Part shown: piece after piece, positions 32,546 through 41,243 of the stretch
How the letters are laid out: every line of letters begins with the position of its first letter
Numbering within the stretch: position 1 is the stretch's first letter
Assembly (NCBI RefSeq): GCF_001639275.1
Contig: NZ_LWMU01000041.1
Span: 1 to 45,270, forward strand
Source: Methanobrevibacter oralis
GTDB lineage: Archaea; Methanobacteriota; Methanobacteria; Methanobacteriales; Methanobacteriaceae
Direction of reading: 5' to 3'
DNA: 45,270 bases
Translations under genes and position numbers: made by a program
Notes under the pieces: model-generated
The model's database searches: none
What the model was told of the DNA's origin: nothing
Seen by the model: only the letters and a program-made list of their open reading frames with translations

Positions 32546-33487
32546 ATGATATCCACTGTTGTAGGTAGTTTTCCTGCTGAAAAAAAAGAACCATCTTCAT
32601 TTAAAGATAAATTATTAAATTCGTTTGGAAAATATGATCCTTTTAAGGAAGCTATAAAAGAATGTGTTATAGCTCAACTTGATGCAGGAGTGGATATTAT
32701 TTCTGATGGTCAAGTACGTGGGGACATGTTATCCTCATTTACAAGATATATTCCTGGAATGAAATTAGAAGAAGGAAATACTGTAATTTTTTCTAAAATA
32801 AGAAAACCTACAAAAGAAATATCCATTAATGATTTAAAATATGCTAAGGGTGTTATGAAGGATTATTTTAATGGTAATATTCCTCCTGAAAAGGGTATTA
32901 AGGGAATTATCACAGGCCCTTCTACTATTGTCCATTCTTCAAGTATTGAATCTTTTTATAAAAATAAAGAAGATGCAATCATTGATTTAGCTTACAGTTT
33001 AAAAGAAGAAGTAATGGCTATTGATAAGAAAGTTAAACCTAAATATATTCAAATCGATGAACCTTTTTTATCAACAGGAATGGTTGATTTAAAAATAGCT
33101 AAAAAAGCCATTGATATTGTTGGTGAGGATTTAACAGTTCCATTAGCTATGCATGTTTGCGGTAATTTAAAAAATGTATTCGAACAATTAGCTAATTTCA
33201 ATGTTGATATTTTAGACTGTGAATTTGCTGGTAATGATGTTAATTTCAATGTTTTAAAAGATAATCTTTTTTTGGTTAACAATAAAAAAATTGGGTTTGG
33301 TTGTTTAGATACTTCTTTAAATGAAGTAGATTCTTTTGATAAAACCAGTGAATTAATATCGAATGGTGTTGAGCTTTTAGGAAAAGATAATATTTTATTA
33401 GATCCTGATTGTGGTTTAAGAAGAGCTCCAAAAGATGTTGCATTTAAAAAACTTAAGCTTATGAATGATATTAAGGATAAATATTAA
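32546..33487 (+). CDS. folate-independent methionine synthase, MesA/core-MetE type
   Basis: A 313-residue enzyme corresponding to the C-terminal catalytic domain of MetE. VVGSFPA opens the protein. QIDEPFLSTG (about 171-180), MHVCGNL (about 205-211; His and Cys zinc ligands), ILDCEFAG, and DPDCGLR near 288-294 supply the zinc and substrate residues. The M. thermautotrophicus homolog (MTH775) methylates homocysteine with methylcobalamin, and a methanopterin-linked corrinoid protein has been proposed as natural donor. The start is close behind DUF1894. The downstream spacer (33488-33595) holds only a hairpin. Confidence 0.9.
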   Translation: MISTVVGSFPAEKKEPSSFKDKLLNSFGKYDPFKEAIKECVIAQLDAGVDIISDGQVRGDMLSSFTRYIPGMKLEEGNTVIFSKIRKPTKEISINDLKYAKGVMKDYFNGNIPPEKGIKGIITGPSTIVHSSSIESFYKNKEDAIIDLAYSLKEEVMAIDKKVKPKYIQIDEPFLSTGMVDLKIAKKAIDIVGEDLTVPLAMHVCGNLKNVFEQLANFNVDILDCEFAGNDVNFNVLKDNLFLVNNKKIGFGCLDTSLNEVDSFDKTSELISNGVELLGKDNILLDPDCGLRRAPKDVAFKKLKLMNDIKDKY

Positions 33488-33525
33488 CTTGTTTTTTAAT
33501 GCTTATAATAAATTGAATGTTCTAC

Positions 33526-33561
33526 TTTTTTATTATCTTCTACTTTTATTGATAATAAAAA
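33526..33561. terminator. hairpin between convergent methionine synthase and cbiF genes
   Basis: TTTTTATTATC and GATAATAAAAA (11 perfect pairs) enclose a 13-base loop. It lies in the convergent spacer and is symmetrical enough to end transcripts from both sides, although T tracts are weak. Confidence 0.4.
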
Positions 33562-33595
33562 TTTTAGAGTAGGATTTCAACAAATAAAAAATAGT

Positions 33596-33618
33596 GATGG
33601 GTTTATATAAAACTCATC
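33596..33618 (-). terminator. stop-codon hairpin of cbiF
   Basis: On the minus strand GATGAGTTT and AAACCCATC pair (one G-U) around TATAT. The TGA stop (33614-33616) is inside the 5' arm. ACTATTTTTTATTTG follows. Confidence 0.55.
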
Positions 33619-34366
33619 TGTATTCATGTTTAAAGCTTTTATCATATAACTTAGATGCATTAAAATCGCCTGGTTCTAAAACATCTCCAACTACAATCAT
33701 TGCAGTTTTTGTTATGTTAGCTTCTTTCACTTTATCTGCAATATCTGCAAGTGTTCCTCTAATTATTTGTTGGTCTTCCCAAGTAGCTTTTTTCACAACT
33801 GCTACTGGAGTAGTTTCTTTATAACCAACAAGTAATTCTTCAACAACTTTTTCAATCATTCCAATTCCTAAGAATATGCACATGGTTGCATGGTGTTTAG
33901 AAAAACTAGCTATACTTTCAGATCTTGCTTTTGGAGTTCTACCTTCTGGTCTTGTAATAATAACACTTTGAGATATTTCTGGAAGTGTTAATTCAGCTTC
34001 AAGCACACTAGCCGTTCCGAATAATGAACTTACTCCTGGAATAATTTTATATTCAATATTATTTTTCTTCAGTTCTCTAATTTGTTCACCAATAGCTCCG
34101 TAAATTGCAGGATCTCCTGTATGGACACGAGCTACTAATTTATCTTCATTAGCAGCTTTAGTAATAATGTCATTTGTTTCTTCTAGATTAAGATAAGCAC
34201 TATTATAAACTTTGCAATCTTCTTTTTTTGGATTTAAAACTTCTTTATTAACAAGTGAACCAGCATAAATAATTACATCAGCTTTTTCAATAACCTTTCT
34301 TCCTTTAACTGTTATTAAATCAGGGTCTCCTGGACCAGCACCAATAAAAATAACTTTTCCTGTCAT
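33614..34366 (-). CDS. cbiF: cobalt-precorrin-4 C11-methyltransferase CbiF/CobM
   Basis: A 250-residue SAM-dependent tetrapyrrole methylase that methylates C11 in the anaerobic cobalamin (corrin) pathway. It has FIGAGPGDPDLIT (about 6-18), VIIYAGSLVN, VHTGDPAIYGA (about 81-91) and PGVSSLFGTASVL, the classic methylase family motifs. Ending segments TMCIFLG and VVKKATWEDQ match CbiF/CobM rather than CbiH or CbiL. It provides corrinoids needed by methyltransferases such as Mtr. It is convergent with the methionine synthase gene and divergent from the pilin genes. Confidence 0.93.
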   Translation of the reverse strand: MTGKVIFIGAGPGDPDLITVKGRKVIEKADVIIYAGSLVNKEVLNPKKEDCKVYNSAYLNLEETNDIITKAANEDKLVARVHTGDPAIYGAIGEQIRELKKNNIEYKIIPGVSSLFGTASVLEAELTLPEISQSVIITRPEGRTPKARSESIASFSKHHATMCIFLGIGMIEKVVEELLVGYKETTPVAVVKKATWEDQQIIRGTLADIADKVKEANITKTAMIVVGDVLEPGDFNASKLYDKSFKHEYR

Positions 34367-34464
34367 AATATAATTTTTATATCTTAATTCTATTTAATAA
34401 TTATGTGATAATTTTATTCTCTAATTTAAACAAAGTTTATTAATTTTTAAAATAATTAAAAACT

Positions 34465-34854
34465 ATGGATAAAAAAGGTTTTATTTCTCTTGAATATTTA
34501 TTTTCTTTTTTCATTATATTAGTTATAGCTTTAGGGCTATTATTTTATGCACAATCAACAATTGAATCCAGTATCAATATTGAAGATAATATTCATCATC
34601 GTTTAATTTTAGATAATCTATCTAATTTAATAAGTCAAGTTAATTCAAATGGTGATGGTTATTCAAAGCGTATAAAACTTCCTTATGAAGGTTATTATAA
34701 GATTACTGTTGAAAAATCAAAGTTAACTATTGAATATAATAATAAAAAAGGAGAAACACCTATGAATCTTTTAGATTTAGATTCAAAATATATTTTATAT
34801 AGTGGTAAAAGTTATTTGATTAAAAAAGAAGATGAAAAAATAGTGATTATATGA
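34465..34854 (+). CDS. pilin-like membrane protein, first of a pair
   Basis: A 129-residue protein with a short basic N-terminus and MDKKGFISLEYLFSFFIILV, resembling the class III prepilin signal in which a QxSxEY motif follows the cleavage point, although Phe replaces Gln here. A hydrophobic helix (about 9-28) is followed by a predicted beta-rich domain. The next gene overlaps it by four bases (ATGA), so the two are made together. Cleavage by an EppA-type peptidase is inferred. No pilus ATPase is nearby. Confidence 0.6.
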   Translation: MDKKGFISLEYLFSFFIILVIALGLLFYAQSTIESSINIEDNIHHRLILDNLSNLISQVNSNGDGYSKRIKLPYEGYYKITVEKSKLTIEYNNKKGETPMNLLDLDSKYILYSGKSYLIKKEDEKIVII

Positions 34855-35351
34855 TTAAAGAGATTAATGGTCAAATTAGCGCTGAATACTTGTTGTTAGT
34901 TGGTTCTTTAATGGTTGTAATAATTTTAGCTATTGTATTTGTAGCTAATAATCAGGAATTATCAATAGCTATGAGTGCTTCTCGTAGTGGTGTAGCTGAA
35001 GGTTCTCATTTGTCTTCAAGTGCAATTTATCCAAAAAACGCATACAATGAATATGAAAAATCTAAACTAGCAATTTTAAGACCTTATTCAATTGATATTA
35101 TTAATATTACTTCTAAGCAATTAGGACACGATACTAATTATGATAAGGATAAAATACAGTTTAAAGTTTATGCAGTTTCAAGGGATGGTTATACAAAAAA
35201 AGAATTAGATTTAATCGGGGATAGAATTAATTATAATCTAAGAAAATCAATTGCTTTAAGTTTTAATTCTACAAAATCTACAAATAAATTGTATAATCCT
35301 GTTTTTTCACCTCATTATGTATTTACAACAGCTAATGTAGGTTGGGTTTAA
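34851..35351 (+). CDS. class III signal peptide pilin-like protein
   Basis: A 166-residue protein starting MIKEINGQISAEYLLLVGSL. G7-Q8 followed by ISAEY is the canonical class III prepilin motif (QxSxEY), cut before Gln by EppA-type peptidases in methanogens. One hydrophobic helix (about 11-31) and an outer domain of about 130 residues follow. It is co-translated with the preceding pilin-like gene. I infer minor pilin or surface-filament subunits. Confidence 0.7.
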   Translation: MIKEINGQISAEYLLLVGSLMVVIILAIVFVANNQELSIAMSASRSGVAEGSHLSSSAIYPKNAYNEYEKSKLAILRPYSIDIINITSKQLGHDTNYDKDKIQFKVYAVSRDGYTKKELDLIGDRINYNLRKSIALSFNSTKSTNKLYNPVFSPHYVFTTANVGWV

Positions 35352-35397
35352 ATAGTATTTTTAATAAATAAAATATTTAATAATTAAGGATGAAATC

Positions 35398-35766
35398 ATG
35401 TATTCAGATGAAGAAAAGATAAAATTAATGAAAGATTTAAAAGAAATGGAAGAATTTAAAGCCGATGTTGATGATGAAGGTAAACTTTTACAAGAGGATT
35501 TGATTAAATTTTTTGTAGATGGTATTGGGGATAAAGAAGATTTATCATTAAGAGTTGAACTATATCTTTATGCATTTAAGCTATTTACAAGAAGATCTGT
35601 TCAAATTAATAAATCGGATTTTGTTGTTTATTTAAATGCTTATGATGTTGAATATGATCTATTAAAATTAGTAAAAAATGATTTAAATAACTTTGAAATA
35701 GTTATTTCTACTGAATTGGAAAATAACAATCCTTTTTTAAATTTAAACTTTATACTTAGATATTGA
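35398..35766 (+). CDS. conserved-looking acidic protein of unknown function
   Basis: A 122-residue acidic, mostly helical cytoplasmic protein with no signal, membrane segment or recognisable motif. It has the charged start MYSDEEKIKLMKDLKEMEEF and a middle YLYAFKLFTRR helix. A good A/T-rich spacer and GGATGAAATC precede the start. Its last 11 bases overlap convergently with the end of tatD, which is unusual in a genome with large spacers. Not recognised. Confidence 0.6.
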   Translation: MYSDEEKIKLMKDLKEMEEFKADVDDEGKLLQEDLIKFFVDGIGDKEDLSLRVELYLYAFKLFTRRSVQINKSDFVVYLNAYDVEYDLLKLVKNDLNNFEIVISTELENNNPFLNLNFILRY

Positions 35767-36517
35767 ATACTTTTCGAGCATTGTTGGTAGTTACTTTATC
35801 AACAATATCTAAGTCAATATTTTGAATTTCAGCTATTTTTTTACAAGCATTAACCACATTTGCAGGTTCATTTCTCTCTTCTTTTGTCATAGCTAAATAG
35901 GGACTATCAGTTTCAGTTAAAACATGGTCTAGAGATATATTTTTAATCAAGTCCTGATGTTTTTGGGAATAACAAAGCATTGTAGAAAAACTCATATAAT
36001 AATTATCTCTTTCCATAATCCTACGAGCAGTCTTTAAACTACCTCCATAGCAATGAAAAATAATATATGGAATATCTTCATAATTTAAGACTAAATTTAA
36101 AGCTTTTTTTTCACAATCTCTTACATGCATAAGTAAAGGTACTTTATAGTCATTAGCTATTTCGATAAATTTTGTAAAAATTTCTTTTTGCCTTTCTCTT
36201 AGTGATTTGTCTTTTACATAAAAGAAATCCATTCCAACTTCACCAATAGCTACAATATTTTTAATATTATCAATTAAATGCTTTTGAGATTCTTTTAATT
36301 CACTATCACTGCAATTTTGAGAACTTACTGGGTGAAAACCAAGAGAAGGATAAATAAAAGAAGCATGTTTATCTGAAAGTTTAATTACATCATGATTGCT
36401 TTCAAGACTGATTCCAGATACAATAATAGCATCTAATTTTTCTCGTGCTCTTTTAATTACTTTGTCTCTATCGTCATCATATTCTTCAAAATCAATATGG
36501 CAATGAGTATCTATCAT
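35756..36517 (-). CDS. TatD family metal-dependent hydrolase
   Basis: A 253-residue TIM-barrel hydrolase of the TatD DNase group. IDTHCHIDFEEYD (about 2-14) provides the first metal ligands, AIGEVGMDFF the glutamate, LLMHVRDCEKKA (His), YIIFHCYGG (His) and TETDSPYLA (about 206-214) the aspartate. E. coli TatD is a 3'-5' exonuclease; archaeal members are less studied. It starts five bases after uppS and shares its operon. Confidence 0.9.
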   Translation of the reverse strand: MIDTHCHIDFEEYDDDRDKVIKRAREKLDAIIVSGISLESNHDVIKLSDKHASFIYPSLGFHPVSSQNCSDSELKESQKHLIDNIKNIVAIGEVGMDFFYVKDKSLRERQKEIFTKFIEIANDYKVPLLMHVRDCEKKALNLVLNYEDIPYIIFHCYGGSLKTARRIMERDNYYMSFSTMLCYSQKHQDLIKNISLDHVLTETDSPYLAMTKEERNEPANVVNACKKIAEIQNIDLDIVDKVTTNNARKVFNI

Positions 36518-36522
36518 ATTAG

Positions 36523-37287
36523 TTAGACTCCAAATCTTCTCTCTCTTTCTTGATAAGATCTAATAGCTCTTAGAAAATCAACTTTTCTAAGTTCAGGCCA
36601 TAAACTTTCACAAAAATAAAGCTCTGAATATGATGACTGCCAAAGTAAAAATCCACTTAAACGTTCTTCACCGCTAGTTCTAATGATTAAGTTTGGATCA
36701 GCAAGTCCTGCTGTGTATAAATTTTTATTTACTAAATCTTCATCAACATCATCAATTGTGATTTTTCCATCCTGAACTTCTTTTATAATCTTTTTAATTG
36801 AATCGATAATTTCTAAACGACCATCATAACCAATAGCTATATTTAATAATCTTTTATTATAATGTGCAGTAGCTTCCTCTGCTTCATGTATAGCTTTTTT
36901 TACATTATCTGGGATTAAATCAAGTTTGCCCACGACTTTTACTTTAACTTCATTTTTATGAATTTTTTCATGGGTGACTAATCTTTTAAAATTAACTAAA
37001 AATAATTTCATTAGCCCTTCAACTTCCCTTTGAGGTCTGTTGAAATTTTCTGTTGAAAAAGCATAAGCAGTAACAATTTCAATTCCAAGTTCAATACTCC
37101 AATCAAGAACTTTTTCTAATGTATCTACTCCAATTTCATGGCCTTTAATAACATCTATATTTCCTTGAATTTTAGAATAACGCCTATTACCATCCATAAT
37201 TATAGCTACATGTTTTGGCATTTTCTCTTCGTCTAAATTACGAGAAATAAACCATTCATATATTCTATAAATTATATTTTCTTCCAT
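36523..37287 (-). CDS. uppS: cis-prenyl diphosphate synthase UppS
   Basis: The enzyme makes the long polyprenyl diphosphate carrier used for glycan and wall precursor export. A 254-residue protein with [16 protein letters not shown] (about 24-39; catalytic Asp), [20 protein letters not shown], and the late [26 protein letters not shown] (substrate and Mg2+ residues). It supports N-glycosylation and pseudomurein assembly here. It is preceded by a 51-base spacer after mtxX, with AAAGGGATAAT upstream of the ATG. Confidence 0.96.
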   Translation of the reverse strand: MEENIIYRIYEWFISRNLDEEKMPKHVAIIMDGNRRYSKIQGNIDVIKGHEIGVDTLEKVLDWSIELGIEIVTAYAFSTENFNRPQREVEGLMKLFLVNFKRLVTHEKIHKNEVKVKVVGKLDLIPDNVKKAIHEAEEATAHYNKRLLNIAIGYDGRLEIIDSIKKIIKEVQDGKITIDDVDEDLVNKNLYTAGLADPNLIIRTSGEERLSGFLLWQSSYSELYFCESLWPELRKVDFLRAIRSYQERERRFGV

Positions 37288-37338
37288 TATTATCCCTTTT
37301 TAAAATATACTAATATAATATATTGTAATTTTATATTT

Positions 37339-38055
37339 TTAAATATTAGCTAATTTGTAAGCTAATTTTAAGCTTCTAAGATAACCAGTTGTATTTTGGT
37401 CGCGGCTGGTATCAATGTAAATACTGTTAATTCCAAAGGTTATAGCTCCATTACTTGGCCAATCATCTAGTAAAACTAAGGTTCTAAATATAATGTTTCC
37501 TATTATTCCATCAGGAGCTATAATAATATTACATTTATCTTTTATAGCTTGTTCAACCAGTATATAGTAGTTTTTAACTTCAAAATCAGTATTGTTTTCA
37601 ATTAATTCGCATAATTTCCAAGCATTATCTATTGATTTAGATATTTTAGCACTTCTTCCATAATCCCCTTTTCTACCACCCGCGAGAACTGCAACTTTAG
37701 GAGTTTTAGATAATTTTTTTAAGAAATTTCCACACATAATGCTGGTTTTAAGTTTGTCATTTAAGGTTTTTCCTTCATCAATTCCAACAGGTGCTAATAA
37801 AAATTCATAATCATCTCCATTAACATATGTTGCTCTTGAAATAAATTTGAATTCATTATTTAACTTTTTCATCACGCCAGATGCTTTAAGAGAACCTCTA
37901 ACTACTCCATCAATTTCATTATCTAGGATTGATTTAACTATGTCATCATCATTATCGATTAGTTTTATTTCTACATTTGAGTTTTCAGCTAAAAAAATAT
38001 CTACTGCTTTTAAAACAGCTTTGTTTTCACCAACTCCAATAGCTATACTTTTCAT
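37339..38055 (-). CDS. mtxX: methanogenesis marker protein MtxX
   Basis: A 238-residue protein of the MtxX (methanogenesis marker 4) family, related to phosphotransacetylase-type folds. SIAIGVGENKAVLKAV opens it; DGVVRGSLKASGVM, VLAGGRKGDYGRS, IIAPDGIIGNIIFRTLVLL and the end segment DTSRDQNTTGYLRSLKLA are diagnostic. The family is found in methanogens and is named for its link to methyltransferase genes; its reaction is unknown. It is probably the first gene of the mtxX-uppS-tatD run. Confidence 0.9.
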   Translation of the reverse strand: MKSIAIGVGENKAVLKAVDIFLAENSNVEIKLIDNDDDIVKSILDNEIDGVVRGSLKASGVMKKLNNEFKFISRATYVNGDDYEFLLAPVGIDEGKTLNDKLKTSIMCGNFLKKLSKTPKVAVLAGGRKGDYGRSAKISKSIDNAWKLCELIENNTDFEVKNYYILVEQAIKDKCNIIIAPDGIIGNIIFRTLVLLDDWPSNGAITFGINSIYIDTSRDQNTTGYLRSLKLAYKLANI

Positions 38056-38222
38056 TATTTAATTATTAGTTTTTATTATAAATTAAATTATCCGTATTTT
38101 TTTTGTGTTGTTATTTGTTAGATTAATAAAAACTTATGCATAATTGATTAAAATTAGGAAATTCTTTTTGTAATTTATTGTTTGTTTTGATGGTTAATTA
38201 TATTAAATGTAAAACTTACATA

Positions 38223-38250
38223 TATAGCATTCGGCACTGAAAATTATAAA
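38223..38250 (+). repeat. left terminal inverted repeat of the IS630 element
   Basis: Pairs imperfectly with 39549-39576 (21 of 28 positions by hand alignment). The transposase frame begins at its inner edge. Confidence 0.55.
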
Positions 38251-39546
38251 TGCTATGGTTTGTAAATATATGTATTATATCAAGCCGAAAATTAATTGAT
38301 GAGTATCCAGAGATTATTTCAGATATACAAACTGAAATTAAAAAATTAGAAAATGATACGAGAGTTTTAAATAAATTATATGTTATTTTAGATGTTTTGC
38401 ATGATGAACCCATAAAAGACATTATAAATAAACATGGAATTAGTCAAGGTACGGCACATAATTGGATTAAACAATGGAATAATGGAGGAATGGAATCATT
38501 AAAAAGAAAAGAAGGATCTAAAGGCCAATCTAAACTAACTGAAGAACAATTCATGATACTGGATAAAGCTATACAAGAAAATAATTTAAATACTGCAAAA
38601 GAAGTAAAACATGAAATAGAAACTTTATTTGATGTAAAATATAGTATTCGCCAAATTGAAAGAATTATGAAAAAATTAGGCTACACATACACCAAACCTT
38701 ATCAAATTTATGCTAAAATGCCAAAAGATGCTGAAAAACAGTTAAAAAAACACACGACATCTAGATTTTAGAAAATTTTATACTAGTATTTTTAGATCAA
38801 ACTTATTGCCAAAATCAAGACAACAGTCAAGGATGTTATAATAAAAAAGGCACAAAAAATATAAAGGAACAACCAACAGAAAGATTATCCATTAATGCCC
38901 TTGGTGTGCAGTCAATTAACGGAAAATCAATTTTATCTTATTTAGATAATACTAAAACATTTGAAATGATGAAATTTATGATTAACATCACAATTGAAAA
39001 CATAAAAAACAATGAACTAAAATTAAAATTAAAAAAAAATAATCAATAATTAAGAACTAAGCACTAAAAAAATATTAAAAACTATAAATCAAGAAGAAAA
39101 CTACTATAATAATAATATCTACTCTAAAAAAACTATCAAATAAAAACAAAACAATTAATAAACAAATATAAAAGACTTAAAAAAAATCCATTAAATCTTA
39201 AAACAAAAATCAATGTTATTAACATTATTTTCAGATAAAAAAACTTCAACATGAGTTAATAATGGAAAAACCAATTAGCAATAATATTAAATACATTATT
39301 ATAGTGTCCATCATGCGATTTTTTTCACAAAACTATGTAATATTTTAAATATGGATTTAATATATTTACCTCCATATTCTCCAAAATATAATCCAATAGA
39401 GCATAGTATGGAGAACAATAAAATCAAAAATTTCTCGAAAATTCATTACAAACATGAAAGAACTAAAATTAATCTTTAAAAATGAATTTAAAGAAGTAAT
39501 CAACAATAAAAGTTACTGGAAAAAGTGGGTTGGAAAATTCCTATAA
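38250..39546 (+). pseudogene. IS630-family transposase, disrupted
   Basis: The first 173 codons (to 38771) are intact and carry the helix-turn-helix part: IKDIINKHGISQGTAHNWIK (about 51-70), then RQIERIMKKLGYTYTKP. After a stop, another frame resumes with VFLDQTYCQ (first catalytic Asp) and continues to KSILSYLDNTK before stopping near 39049. Later pieces include LPPYSPKYNPIE (near 39364-39401, the DDE glutamate region) and a final SYWKKWVGKFL. Several stops and frameshifts separate them. It cannot encode an active transposase. Confidence 0.85.
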
Positions 39547-39548
39547 AT

Positions 39549-39576
39549 TTTATAATTTCCCATGTCAACTACTATA
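39549..39576 (-). repeat. right terminal inverted repeat of the IS630 element
   Basis: The inverted partner of 38223-38250. It starts a few bases after the transposase stop at 39546. Confidence 0.55.
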
Positions 39577-39789
39577 ACGTAAAACATACTTCATTATTTC
39601 ATAAGTAAAATTATTATTGATTACAAAAAAAGTATCCTTCTTAATTTTAAACCAAAAGTAAAACCAACTATAAACATATACTATACAATAAATTTATAAC
39701 TGTATATTAATCTGAAATTATATAATTTATAAAAAATTACTATATGTATAAATATCCGATAATTTTATATGTTCCTATAAATATAAAAC

Positions 39790-39803
39790 ATAGTATATAC
39801 TAT
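39790..39803 (+). promoter_or_regulatory. palindromic operator ahead of vapBC
   Basis: ATAGTATATACTAT is a perfect 14-base palindrome ending 19 bases before the vapB ATG. AbrB-type antitoxins usually bind such sites to repress their own operon. A GGGGGAC ribosome binding site lies between it and the start codon. Confidence 0.45.
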
Positions 39804-39822
39804 AAACTGGGGGACTAAAATA

Positions 39823-40062
39823 ATGGTTAATATATTAGCAACAAGTAAAGTACAAATAAATTACCAGACAACAATACCAAAAGAAATAAGAAAAAACTTT
39901 CAAGTAAATAATAATACTATAATTGAATGGAGTATAAATGAAAAAGGCAAACCAGAGCTAAACTTTAGACGAAGGAGAAAACTCAAAGAACTAAAAGGTT
40001 TAATAAAATTAGACCATAATACAGATAGTGTGCAATTAAAAAGGGAGTTATACAATGAGTAA
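39823..40062 (+). CDS. vapB: AbrB-type antitoxin VapB
   Basis: A 79-residue swapped-hairpin AbrB-fold protein. ATSKVQINYQTTIPKEIRKNFQV (about 6-28) is the DNA-binding domain signature, with VxIxxQxTIPKEIR as its core. A basic RRRRKLKELKGLIKL segment and an acidic C-terminus would wrap the toxin. The toxin gene overlaps its end by eight bases. It lies only 247 bases from the IS element, whose insertion may have moved with it. It should neutralise the partner PIN RNase and autoregulate through the upstream palindrome. Confidence 0.85.
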   Translation: MVNILATSKVQINYQTTIPKEIRKNFQVNNNTIIEWSINEKGKPELNFRRRRKLKELKGLIKLDHNTDSVQLKRELYNE

Positions 40063-40465
40063 ACCTTACTTTTTAGACACTTCATTTATTATAGCTTATG
40101 CTATAGCTACTGATAATCATCATATTAAAACCGAACATTTAGAAGACATTATTTTAAATAACCCCTGCCATATAAATAATGGTATTCTAAACGAATGTAT
40201 TACAGTAAGTTACAATAAAACCAAAAGCCTAAAAATAAGCCAAGAAGTTTATTATATCATTATTGACAATTTCAAAATTTTAAATGAATACAATATAGTA
40301 AATTATAATGCTAAAACAATGGACTTATTTAATAAACATAATGGTAAATTAAGCTTTACAGATTCTGGTATAATTACCACTATGAAAGAAAATAATATAT
40401 TTGATTTACTTACTTTTGATACTCAATTTAAAAAGGAAAACTCAATTAATGTAATAGATAAATAA
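40055..40465 (+). CDS. vapC: PIN-domain toxin VapC
   Basis: A 136-residue PIN-domain ribonuclease. YFLDTSFIIAYA (about 4-15) holds the first Asp, NECITVSY (about 45-52) the Glu, LSFTDSGIITTM (about 105-116) the second Asp, and LLTFDTQFKK (about 122-131) the third, so all four acidic residues are present and the toxin is likely active. VapC toxins cut tRNA or rRNA. The start overlaps vapB, and the spacing and length are typical. Confidence 0.87.
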   Translation: MSKPYFLDTSFIIAYAIATDNHHIKTEHLEDIILNNPCHINNGILNECITVSYNKTKSLKISQEVYYIIIDNFKILNEYNIVNYNAKTMDLFNKHNGKLSFTDSGIITTMKENNIFDLLTFDTQFKKENSINVIDK

Positions 40466-40890
40466 ACCTTTTTTTTAATGCTGGATGGTGTCCGTCAAAA
40501 TTAATTTTTTGATGTTTTTCAAAAATCTGAGTGTTGGCAGAAATTATTTAGTTTTAATTAATGTTCATTTTTTCTCCTGTTTTTCCATTATTTTTTAAAT
40601 AGTCTTCATTTTTATATTTTATTATTTTTTTCATGTAAATTTCGCTTCTTTTTTTAATTTAATTAGTTAAATTCATATGGATTTTGAATGATTATTTATT
40701 ATTCTTAATTTAAGTTGTTAAAGTCTATTTATATTTGAAAATACAAGTATATATGTAGTTATGATTTATTTTATGATTGTTTGAATTGAATATTTTTGTG
40801 TTTTGATTATTATGGTAATGAAAATGATAAACTTATTTAATGATATCTAATAAATATAATAGCTATCAATTTTTAATGGTGTAATTTTTC
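40466..40890. other. 425-base intergenic region, no gene recognised
   Basis: A T-rich spacer between vapC and tfs. A short T run follows the vapC stop. GGATGGTGTCCGTCAAAA near 40482-40500 is more GC-rich than its surroundings and could be the edge of a vanished mobile element, but I find no partner repeat. No frame of useful length and no RNA gene is visible. Confidence 0.45.
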
Positions 40891-41208
40891 ATGGAATTTT
40901 GTCCTAAATGTGGAGCAATGTTAATACCTAAAGATGGAAATATTAAATGTAAATGTGGTTTTGAGAAATCTCTTTCAAATGATGAACTTGAAGAACAGTA
41001 TAATTTTGAAGCAGAGAAAAATTCTCAAGTTGAAGTTATTGTTACTGATAATAAGAATGTTACATTGCCTACTACTAAAATAACTTGTTATAAATGTGGT
41101 GGAACTAAAGGTTATTGGTGGACTGTACAAACCAGATCTGCTGATGAAGCTCCAACTAATTTTATAAGATGTGCGAATTGCGGAAACACTTGGAGAAGTT
41201 CAAATTAA
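40891..41208 (+). CDS. tfs: transcription elongation factor TFS
   Basis: TFS is the archaeal TFIIS/RPB9-like factor that stimulates RNA cleavage by stalled RNA polymerase. In 105 residues it has an N-terminal zinc ribbon (FCPKCGAML, then KCKCGF) and a C-terminal ribbon (TCYKCGGTKGYWWTVQTRSADEAP, then RCANCGNTW). The invariant RSADE loop carries the acidic pair that enters the polymerase active site. GGTGTAATTTTTC precedes the ATG. The gene stands alone, followed closely by the ClC gene. Confidence 0.96.
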   Translation: MEFCPKCGAMLIPKDGNIKCKCGFEKSLSNDELEEQYNFEAEKNSQVEVIVTDNKNVTLPTTKITCYKCGGTKGYWWTVQTRSADEAPTNFIRCANCGNTWRSSN

Positions 41209-41243
41209 AAAATTTAATAATAACTATTATTTAATATATTAGT

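Larger units (their letters stand above)
38223..39576 (+). mobile_element. decayed IS630-family insertion sequence
   Basis: The element of about 1.35 kb is bounded by imperfect inverted repeats: TATAGCATTCGGCACTGAAA at the left (38223 onward) and, read inward, TATAGTAGTTGACATGGGAA at the right (to 39576). They match at 21 of 28 positions through a shared AAATTATAAA. TA at both outer ends fits the TA target duplication of IS630/Tc1-type elements. The internal transposase gene is broken. Confidence 0.7.

Noticed and set aside
32500-32546. Riboswitch or T-box-like leader for the methionine synthase gene
   Set aside because: Only six bases separate DUF1894 from the synthase, so there is no leader that could hold one.
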